From assembly GCA_023409675.1 (NCBI GenBank), contig JAEYRC010000395.1, forward strand, positions 1 to 10,199: 10,199 nt of DNA, written 5' to 3'. Origin of the DNA: Bacteroidota bacterium (GTDB lineage Bacteria; Bacteroidota; Bacteroidia; Chitinophagales; Chitinophagaceae). The notes below the pieces were generated by a model. It was not told the origin of the DNA. It saw only the letters and a list, made by a program, of their open reading frames with translations, and searched no databases. Positions 1-6,809 of this stretch are shown in pieces. Each line of letters begins with the position of its first letter. Positions within the stretch are counted from its first letter, which is position 1. A program made the position numbers and the translations under genes.

Positions 1-1
1 C

Positions 2-1480
2 AACAGCGATACCGACACGGAAGTACTGTTGAAATTCATAGAAGACATTCAGAAGAATAATGGCTGTACCCTGGAGGAAGCGGTACGTATTGCCCTGAAG
101 CGCGTTGTAGGCGCATATGTGATCGTACTGATCGACCAGGATAATCCTGATACCCTTATTGCCGCACGCAAAGGAAGCCCCCTGGTCATAGGAATAGGAA
201 AAGGCGAACACTTTCTCGCTTCAGACGCGTCGCCGATAATTGAATACACTAAAGAAGTGGTGTATGTCAACGATTATGAACTGGCCATCATCAAGTCCGA
301 TGAACTGATTCTTAAGAATCTCGGAAATGAAAAAGTGACACCGTTTATTCAAAAGCTTGACCTGGAACTGGCCGCGATTGAAAAAGGGGGTTATGATCAT
401 TTCATGCTGAAGGAAATTTTCGAACAACCCGATACGATATTCGACTGTTTGCGGGGCAGATTAGATGCAGGAGATGGAACGATCACCATGGCCGGTGTGC
501 AGCAGAACATCGACCAGCTTATGAATGCCAACCGCATCATCATTGTGGCCTGCGGTACAAGCTGGCATGCCGCCTTGCTGGCCGAATATATTTTTGAAGA
601 GCTTTGCCGTATTCCGGTGGAGGTAGAATATGCATCTGAATTCCGTTACCGCAATCCGGTTATACATAAGGGTGATGTGATCATTGCCGTTTCGCAGAGT
701 GGTGAAACTGCCGACACCCTGGTAGCCATCGAACGTGCGAAAGAACAGGGCGCATTTATTTTTGGTATTGTGAATGTAGTTGGATCATCCATAGCCCGTA
801 TTTCGCATGCAGGCGCATATTCTCATGCCGGCCCCGAAATTGGGGTGGCCAGTACCAAAGCCTTTACCGGTCAGCTGGCGGTATTAACCATGATCGCGTT
901 GAAAATAGCCAAAGAAAAAGGCAGCATCGATCATACCCGCTATATGCACCTGCTGAAGGAGATGGAAGAACTGCCCGAAAAGATCAAACTAACCCTGGAA
1001 ACCAATGATGAGATCATCCGCATCGCTGAAAAATACAAGGATTCAACCGATGCCCTGTACCTCGGGCGGGGTTATAACTTTCCGGTTGCGCTGGAAGGAG
1101 CGCTTAAACTGAAAGAGATCTCGTATATCCATGCTGAAGGGTATCCTGCCGCGGAAATGAAACATGGCCCGATCGCACTGGTTGATGAAACACTGCCGGT
1201 TATCTTCATTGCCACCAAAGATTCCTACCACGAAAAAATCGTCAGCAATATCCAGGAGATCAAAGCCCGGAAAGGAAAGGTTATCGCGGTTATCACTGCC
1301 GGAGATGAAATCATAACACAGATGGCGGATGATGTGATCGAAATTCCGGAAGCTGATGAAATCGTAGCGCCAATCCTGAGTACTATTCCGATGCAGCTCC
1401 TGGCTTATCATATCGGTGTAGCAAAAGGTCTTGATGTGGACAAACCCCGCAACCTGGCTAAATCAGTGACCGTGGAATAA
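2..1480 (+). CDS. glmS: Glucosamine-6-phosphate synthase (glutamine-fructose-6-phosphate aminotransferase, isomerizing), 5' end missing
   Basis: This cytoplasmic enzyme makes glucosamine-6-phosphate from fructose-6-phosphate and glutamine, the entry step to UDP-GlcNAc for peptidoglycan and LPS. The reading frame is open from base 2 and begins with NSDTDTEVL, a segment near residue 120 of the E. coli enzyme, so about 120 residues are missing, including the N-terminal catalytic cysteine of the glutaminase domain. A TTG at 29 is in frame but is internal, not the start. The 492 visible residues hold the rest of the glutaminase domain and both SIS sugar-isomerase domains. The first SIS domain has CGTSWHA (551-571), SQSGETADTL (from 692) and EIGVASTKAFT. 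The second has LGRGYNFPVALEGALKLKE and MKHGP. Counterparts of E. coli Glu488 (1115-1117), His504 (1163-1165) and the Schiff-base Lys603 (1460-1462, in NLAKSVTVE at the C-terminus) are all present, so the isomerase half looks intact. The DUF4954-like gene follows after 42 bases on the same strand. Confidence 0.97.
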   Translation, partial: NSDTDTEVLLKFIEDIQKNNGCTLEEAVRIALKRVVGAYVIVLIDQDNPDTLIAARKGSPLVIGIGKGEHFLASDASPIIEYTKEVVYVNDYELAIIKSDELILKNLGNEKVTPFIQKLDLELAAIEKGGYDHFMLKEIFEQPDTIFDCLRGRLDAGDGTITMAGVQQNIDQLMNANRIIIVACGTSWHAALLAEYIFEELCRIPVEVEYASEFRYRNPVIHKGDVIIAVSQSGETADTLVAIERAKEQGAFIFGIVNVVGSSIARISHAGAYSHAGPEIGVASTKAFTGQLAVLTMIALKIAKEKGSIDHTRYMHLLKEMEELPEKIKLTLETNDEIIRIAEKYKDSTDALYLGRGYNFPVALEGALKLKEISYIHAEGYPAAEMKHGPIALVDETLPVIFIATKDSYHEKIVSNIQEIKARKGKVIAVITAGDEIITQMADDVIEIPEADEIVAPILSTIPMQLLAYHIGVAKGLDVDKPRNLAKSVTVE

Positions 1481-1522
1481 CGCCATACTTACTTTTTCGC
1501 TATCTTTTCATAAACCTGATTC

Positions 1523-3763
1523 ATGAACCAGATCACCAAAAATCCGGTCGGCACCCTGGGGTATAATTTCATTCCGTCGAAATATCTTCCTAAAGGACAG
1601 GATGAATATTACCTGCGCAACCGGCAAAACACCAATGGTATCCGCTACCGGGGATTGACAGCTTATGAAATTGAAGTATTGGTTCGCAATCGAAATACCA
1701 GTGATAACTGGAACCATATCCTCGTATCTGATGCCTTTTTGCCGGAGCAGGTTCAGAATTGTAAGTTTTTTGGACTCGTGCGTATCGGCAAGCTTGAACC
1801 GCTCTACCTAGAATTCAATAATCTCCGCCGGCCGGTAGGTTTATACAACAGCACAATCATCAGTTGCGACTTCGGTGATAATGTGGTGGTGGATAATGTA
1901 AATTATATTTCGCACTATATTGTTGGCAATGAAGTGATCCTGGTAAACATTAACGAGCTGGCCACCACCGACTATGCTAAGTTCGGAACCGGTTCGCTGA
2001 AGGAAGGTGAAGATGAAAGCATCCGCATATGGCTTGAACTCTGCAATGAGAATGGAGGTCGAAAAGTGATTCCCTTTAACGGCATGCTTCCGGGTGATGC
2101 TTATTTGTGGACACGCTACCGCGACAATCCATCCATACAGTCAAGATTCCGCCAGTTCACGGAAGCAATTTCGGATAAGGCACGGGGTTACTATGGCGTT
2201 ATCGGTGATCGCACCGTGATCAAGAACTGTAAAATTCTGAAGGATGTCAATATAGGCAGCGATGCTTACCTCAAAGGCGCCAATAAAATAAAGAACATCA
2301 CTATCAATTCTTCGGCCCAGGCCCGCACGCAGATTGGAGAAGGCTGTGAACTGGTAAATGGAATTATCGACTATGGATGCCGGTTATTCTATGGGGTAAA
2401 AGCGGTGCGTTTTTTCATGGCATCACATTCGCAATTGAAATATGGCGCGCGGCTGATCAACTCCTACCTCGGGAATAATTCAACGATTTCCTGCTGTGAA
2501 GTGCTCAATTCACTCATCTTCCCGAGTCACGAACAACACCATAACAACTCATTCCTCTGTGCTTCACTGATCCAGGGGCAGGCAAATATGGCAGCAGGGG
2601 CAACGATTGGCTCCAATCATAATTCACGAAGCGCCGATGGAGAGATCATTGCCGGCAGAGGTTTCTGGCCGGGACTTTGTGTGAGTCTGAAACACAATTC
2701 GCGGTTTGCTTCTTTCACGATAATCTCAAAAGGCGATTATCCTGCTGAAATGCACATTCCCATTCCCTTCAGCCTGATCAGTAATGATGAAACCAATGAC
2801 TGCCTGATCGTTATGCCCGCCTATTGGTTTCTGTACAATATGTATGCGCTGGCAAGAAATTCCTGGAAATATGTTGACCGCGACAGTCGCATAGAAAAAG
2901 CCCAGCACATTGAATTCAGTTTTCTTGCTCCCGATACGATCAATGAAATCATTACATCGCTGGATATATTTCATGAATATGTCGGTGATGCCTACCTGAA
3001 AAACCTGCCCCCAACCGGAGCGGTATCAGTGGAGGAAACCATACGCACCGGTAAAAAACTGTTGCAGTCAAAAGATCCTATTGTTAATGAACTTGACATC
3101 CAGGCTCCGGGTTTTGAACATGGAAACCGGCCGGTCAAAATCATCAAGGTACAGGCCGCCTATGATGTCTTCCGCGATATGATCGTTTATCATGCCGTCA
3201 ATCAGCTACTGTCTTACCTGGAAGAGGAAGGGTATAACAGCCTGAACGACCTGATCGATGAACTACCTGCGCGCATGCCCCTTAGCGCCTGGAAGAATGT
3301 TGGCGGGCAGCTCATCCCTGCAATTGAACTTGATAGGATGATAGGTAAAATTGAAGCCGGAAAAATTCAGACCTGGGATGAGGTTCACGAGTTTTACGGT
3401 GAACAGGCAACACGCTATCAGCGCGACAAACTGCTTCATGCCCTGGCTGCTTTACAGACGTCGCACCACATCAACCTCAAAAAAGCCGACAACCAGCAAC
3501 TTACTTCACTGCTCAACCACAGCTTTTCTATAAAGAAAAAGATTGTGGATAATATCTATCAGTCGCGTGCTAAGGATTACAGCAATCCATTCCGCTCAAT
3601 GGTATACGACACGCCGGAAGAAATGGATGCTGTGGTTGGAAGTCTTGAAGACAACAGTTTTATTTCTAAAGAACGCAACGACCTGGCAGCCTATAAAAAA
3701 TCTGTTAACCGGATTATTAAAAACCTTCGGGCCGAACCCGTAAAAAAAGCGGTAAAAAAATAA
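1523..3763 (+). CDS. DUF4954 family protein with left-handed beta-helix (hexapeptide-transferase-like) core; function unknown
   Basis: A 746-residue protein without signal peptide or membrane segments, so probably cytoplasmic. I recognise it as a DUF4954-type protein of the Bacteroidota; this rests on memory of the family, not a search. Residues about 105-145 and 224-405 show short-period beta repeats with many I/V, G and N residues (for example VIGDRTVIKNCKILKDVNIG at 226-245), typical of left-handed beta-helix acyltransferases and the GlmU C-terminal domain. Inside the helix region are clustered polar and histidine motifs: HEQHHNN (336-342), QGQANMAAGATIGSNHNSR (351-369) and a second HNSR (391-394). 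A segment with many aromatic residues follows (PAYWFLYNMYALARNSWKY, 432-450). Residues from about 455 are mostly helical, probably a separate C-terminal domain, ending in the lysine-rich KKAVKK. The ATG at 1523 is the first in frame after glmS and has no clear Shine-Dalgarno. TATCTTTT at 1501-1508 resembles the TAnnTTTG -7 element, but no TTTG lies at the right distance upstream, so readthrough from glmS is equally likely. An acyl- or nucleotidyl-transfer role in the hexosamine pathway is conceivable but unproven. Confidence 0.9.
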   Translation: MNQITKNPVGTLGYNFIPSKYLPKGQDEYYLRNRQNTNGIRYRGLTAYEIEVLVRNRNTSDNWNHILVSDAFLPEQVQNCKFFGLVRIGKLEPLYLEFNNLRRPVGLYNSTIISCDFGDNVVVDNVNYISHYIVGNEVILVNINELATTDYAKFGTGSLKEGEDESIRIWLELCNENGGRKVIPFNGMLPGDAYLWTRYRDNPSIQSRFRQFTEAISDKARGYYGVIGDRTVIKNCKILKDVNIGSDAYLKGANKIKNITINSSAQARTQIGEGCELVNGIIDYGCRLFYGVKAVRFFMASHSQLKYGARLINSYLGNNSTISCCEVLNSLIFPSHEQHHNNSFLCASLIQGQANMAAGATIGSNHNSRSADGEIIAGRGFWPGLCVSLKHNSRFASFTIISKGDYPAEMHIPIPFSLISNDETNDCLIVMPAYWFLYNMYALARNSWKYVDRDSRIEKAQHIEFSFLAPDTINEIITSLDIFHEYVGDAYLKNLPPTGAVSVEETIRTGKKLLQSKDPIVNELDIQAPGFEHGNRPVKIIKVQAAYDVFRDMIVYHAVNQLLSYLEEEGYNSLNDLIDELPARMPLSAWKNVGGQLIPAIELDRMIGKIEAGKIQTWDEVHEFYGEQATRYQRDKLLHALAALQTSHHINLKKADNQQLTSLLNHSFSIKKKIVDNIYQSRAKDYSNPFRSMVYDTPEEMDAVVGSLEDNSFISKERNDLAAYKKSVNRIIKNLRAEPVKKAVKK

Positions 3764-3968
3764 TTTTTTTAAAGCACCTCTCCGGAGTAATGAATTACGC
3801 ATGGTTCAACATGGTACCATTAGCGGCTTTGAATAAACCGGATTGTGATGGCAATCAATACCTATGCTTACTGGAGCTAAAAATATTTACTCCTGCCGGA
3901 TAATTGTTTGAATGAAGAAGATTTCGTTTTCTAACAATACTACCTATACGAATTATGTTAATGCAACA
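3764..3968. other. Convergent intergenic spacer with no recognised gene
   Basis: These 205 bases lie between the stop of the DUF4954-like gene and the hairpin terminator, and would form a long 3' untranslated region of its transcript. A T7 run directly follows the stop codon, and the A7-TAA-T7 stretch (3754-3770) is an A:T-only palindrome, too weak to call a terminator. Short palindromes occur (CTCCGGAG near 3780, ATGGTACCAT near 3810). A 37-codon open frame (3790-3903) has GGAG a few bases upstream of its ATG, but the peptide matches nothing I know. No tRNA, riboswitch or small RNA is recognisable. Confidence 0.5.
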
Positions 3969-4000
3969 AAAAAACCAACGATTCGGGTCGTTGGTTTTTT
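3969..4000. terminator. Bidirectional rho-independent terminator between convergent genes
   Basis: A perfect 13-bp inverted repeat (AAAAAACCAACGA at 3969-3981, TCGTTGGTTTTTT at 3988-4000) encloses a 6-base loop TTCGGG. The stem core is CCAACGA paired with TCGTTGG, and the outer A and T runs provide a U-tract whichever strand is transcribed. It lies 22 bases past the stop of the minus-strand surface-protein gene and about 205 bases past the stop of the DUF4954-like gene. It most likely serves the minus-strand gene first and stops plus-strand readthrough as well. Confidence 0.88.
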
Positions 4001-4022
4001 GTATACGTAGTGTATGCTATTT

Positions 4023-6752
4023 CTACCTGCTTCGAACAAAGCGTACAGCAGATACTCTTTGTTCATTGAAGTATACCGATAAAGTATATACGCCAACCGG
4101 CAGCGCACTGATATCCAGTGGCAGTGTGTTCAGGCCTTCCCTCACCTGCAGGTCACGGGCGTGCATGAGCTGCCCGGCAGTATTGGAGATGCCTATCCGG
4201 TAGCGGCCAGAAACGGCTGCTGTCAGGGACAGGTTGGTAATGGTATTTGAAACGGATGGATTCAGTGCTGCATATATACCGGAGCTTGATTTATAATAAA
4301 CGACAAGCACTTTACTCAGTCTTGCAGATCCATCAACATCCAGCGCGCGAAGACGGTAGTAATTGGCGCCTGTCTGAAGATTCGGATGACTGAAGGTGTA
4401 GCGGGTAATCCCGTTTTGCGGTTCCACAACACCTATAGATGAAAAACTACGGTTATCGGAAGAATACAGCACTTCAAACGAAGCAGGCGTATCATCAACT
4501 GAAATTTCCCAGTCGAGTTTTGCAGTTGTACCCTCACGAACCGCATTGAATGATAAAATGGTTACCGGCAGCGGATTCTGGGTGTTTGTTGATGCCAGGG
4601 TGAAATTCCCGAAGAATGCAGTGTTAAAACTGATGGTTCCGGACGCAGATGTACCTGTAGTACCGGTTTTGTTCACTTCCTGCCACTGACCCTCAATAAA
4701 ATTCGCCAGGGTCAGGCTTGAAAAATCACTCACGCCGCTTCGCTCATTGAAAGAAAGTCGAACCGACTTGGTGGCATTTCCCGATTCTTTATTTATTGTC
4801 CAATATTCAACATTACTGATATGGTGAAGAGGCTCGCGGAGATTATTACCAAACTGCGATTGCGGGCTGCCCGGGAAATATTCGACCCGGAAAGAATCCG
4901 TTGCTGCGCCGCCGGATACTTCATTTAACTGAACAGGGGTATAATTATCTACTCTTCCAATCGGAAAAGTAAAATTCGAAACGCCAACTTTACGCAGGGG
5001 ACCATCTATGAAGCTGTTCCTGCTTCCTCCGCTGACAGTCGCGCCTTCTTCTATGGTGAACAGGATATTTCCCACTGAGGTTATTTTTCCGTTTACCAGT
5101 TGAATATTCCCTCCGGGAGCAATTGACGTCGCGCGTGACAGGCTCACACCGTCAACACTGGAATTGTTAATGATAAGGTCGCCGGTGATCAGTTGTGGTA
5201 GACCATTTCCGGTAAATTGACCGAGCGATGAGCGATATTCGAATGTATTGATATTTTCTTCATCGTAAAATCGGTTTACCGTTACCGTTATGTTTCCGCT
5301 TTCCAGGCTTGCCGTAATACCATCCGAAGAACCGATCACCAGGTGACCACCCCGGCCATAATAAGTAGCGGTACCTTCAATAACACTGTATTCATCCAGG
5401 CTCAACACACTTCCGGAAACAAGTTCAACGGAACCGGCACTGCCAAGATCTTCATCGGTGAAGGAAACTACCGCGTTATTGGTCATATGCCATTCTCCGG
5501 GAGAATTCAGCTGGCCTATACTCAGCATGGATAAAACTGACTGGTTGAGCATCATAAAGGCGCCATCAAGATTCACCACACCTTTAGATCCGTTGGTACC
5601 GCAGAAAAACGCGGGGCCGGCAAACAATCCATTGCCGGTACAAACAGCGGTACGACCAGATTTGCGAAAGACCACTCCACTGCTGTTCAGGGTTCCACCT
5701 GCAACAAACAATTCAACATTCGGGAGATCCAGATCAAAGTTTCCGGAATTAAACGTTCCGGAAATGATGAAGTACATGCCTTCTCCCATGGAGAAATGCG
5801 CGCTCATATTCACTACAGCATCGGGCATAACCTTCAGGCTCGCATCGAAAATGCCACCCACCTGCAGATCCTGAGCGGAGCTTCCGTTTAGTACCAGCAT
5901 ACTGTAGGGGCTGGCCGTAGTAATGGTACCCGGTGCGGATATACGCACATCACCCTGCACATGCACTTCGTTGTTAGGCAGAAAATCGGTACTGCCTAAG
6001 TCAAACACTCCGCCGGAAACAGAAAGGTTTCCATTTACCAGCATCAGCGCAGGTTCGGAATTGGTTAAACCTCCGGTCTTTACAATAAACCTACCCCCTC
6101 TTATCTGTAAATCTCCGTCAACATCCAGTTGCATAGACGATTCATTGACCAGGGCAAAACTGTTTGATGCAGGACCGGTAGCCTCAATGATCAGGTCACC
6201 TTTTATAAATTCAAGAGTGCCTTCCTGGTTCCACTGTCCACCAATATTACGGGAATAATTTATGACCAGATTTCCCCAGTCGAAGCCCATCGGCAGCCAG
6301 GTGTTATTATCCGACCAGTTCCGGATCTCTATTGTGGAATTTGGGGAGAAAGTGTTGGTTCCGCTGAAGATACCACGAACATTATCACCAAAACCATTGT
6401 TTCCATTATCTGCCTGGTTATTGTGAATGTACTTTCCATTATCTAGCAGCTCAAAAACTCCGGTAACTGTAACACCATGATCAGCCTGTAAGATTCCACC
6501 CGATTCAATGCGTAATACGGTGGCAGAGCCGGTCAGTGTCCAGGCTGCCGTAGTGGTTAGCTGGTGGCCATTTTGGATTATGAATACATCTCCATTGGTT
6601 GTGAAGTTTGCCGGTGCAGTTCCCCCACCATTTCGCTGCGTATTCCAGGTCGTCAGTGTGTTGGGTGAACCCGATTGCTGCGAATAATAATCCGTAGCAT
6701 ATACAGAAAGGTTAAACAATAAAAGTGACAGTAGAAGTAAACGTATATACAT
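4023..6752 (-). CDS. Large T9SS-exported beta-helix surface protein with FN3-like and type A sorting domains
   Basis: A 909-residue protein predicted to cross the inner membrane by Sec and the outer membrane by the type IX system. Residues 1-19 (MYIRLLLLSLLLFNLSVYA) form a clear signal peptide, which supports this ATG. About residues 20-570 are beta-rich and contain G-D/N-hydrophobic repeats at G185, G213, G241 and G267, spaced 26-28 residues and suggesting rungs of a beta-solenoid. The only two cysteines are C371 and C384, a possible disulfide. Next come FIDGPLRK (581-588), FTFPIG (594-599) and EYW (649-651), a module shared with the two upstream paralogues. A fibronectin III-like domain covers about 728-818, starting LPVTILSF and containing YYRLRALDVDG. 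Residues about 826-909 are a T9SS type A-like sorting domain with NP (831-832) and the end RFVRSR. The ligand or activity is unknown; adhesion or matrix roles are guesses. The gene follows its paralogue after 57 bases without a terminator, so cotranscription is likely. A strong terminator follows its stop. Confidence 0.9.
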   Translation of the reverse strand: MYIRLLLLSLLLFNLSVYATDYYSQQSGSPNTLTTWNTQRNGGGTAPANFTTNGDVFIIQNGHQLTTTAAWTLTGSATVLRIESGGILQADHGVTVTGVFELLDNGKYIHNNQADNGNNGFGDNVRGIFSGTNTFSPNSTIEIRNWSDNNTWLPMGFDWGNLVINYSRNIGGQWNQEGTLEFIKGDLIIEATGPASNSFALVNESSMQLDVDGDLQIRGGRFIVKTGGLTNSEPALMLVNGNLSVSGGVFDLGSTDFLPNNEVHVQGDVRISAPGTITTASPYSMLVLNGSSAQDLQVGGIFDASLKVMPDAVVNMSAHFSMGEGMYFIISGTFNSGNFDLDLPNVELFVAGGTLNSSGVVFRKSGRTAVCTGNGLFAGPAFFCGTNGSKGVVNLDGAFMMLNQSVLSMLSIGQLNSPGEWHMTNNAVVSFTDEDLGSAGSVELVSGSVLSLDEYSVIEGTATYYGRGGHLVIGSSDGITASLESGNITVTVNRFYDEENINTFEYRSSLGQFTGNGLPQLITGDLIINNSSVDGVSLSRATSIAPGGNIQLVNGKITSVGNILFTIEEGATVSGGSRNSFIDGPLRKVGVSNFTFPIGRVDNYTPVQLNEVSGGAATDSFRVEYFPGSPQSQFGNNLREPLHHISNVEYWTINKESGNATKSVRLSFNERSGVSDFSSLTLANFIEGQWQEVNKTGTTGTSASGTISFNTAFFGNFTLASTNTQNPLPVTILSFNAVREGTTAKLDWEISVDDTPASFEVLYSSDNRSFSSIGVVEPQNGITRYTFSHPNLQTGANYYRLRALDVDGSARLSKVLVVYYKSSSGIYAALNPSVSNTITNLSLTAAVSGRYRIGISNTAGQLMHARDLQVREGLNTLPLDISALPVGVYTLSVYFNEQRVSAVRFVRSR

Positions 6753-6809
6753 ATGCCTAATATTTTTATCTGGGAAGGATATTATACAGGCATCTCAGGG
6801 GAATTGGAG

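Noticed and set aside
3742..3770. Two A7 runs and a T7 run at the 3' end of the DUF4954-like gene, as a possible slippage or frameshift site or terminator
   Set aside because: The lysine-rich tail simply uses AAA codons. A frame shift would change only a few terminal residues, and the palindrome is A:T only, without a GC stem.
3912..4010. A 32-codon plus-strand frame (start MKKISFSNN) running through the terminator
   Set aside because: About half of it is the terminator hairpin and its A/T runs, so the coding appearance is most likely accidental.
3955..4203. Long plus-strand frames opposite the minus-strand genes (for example 3955-4203, 5458-5874, 9768-10091)
   Set aside because: They lie antisense to well-supported coding regions, show no recognisable domains and have low-complexity composition typical of shadow frames.
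6753..6809. A TATAAT-like sequence on the minus strand between the two complete surface-protein genes, as a separate promoter
   Set aside because: It matches the proteobacterial -10 rather than the Bacteroidota TAnnTTTG element and has no suitable -33 partner. The 57-base gap without a terminator fits cotranscription better.
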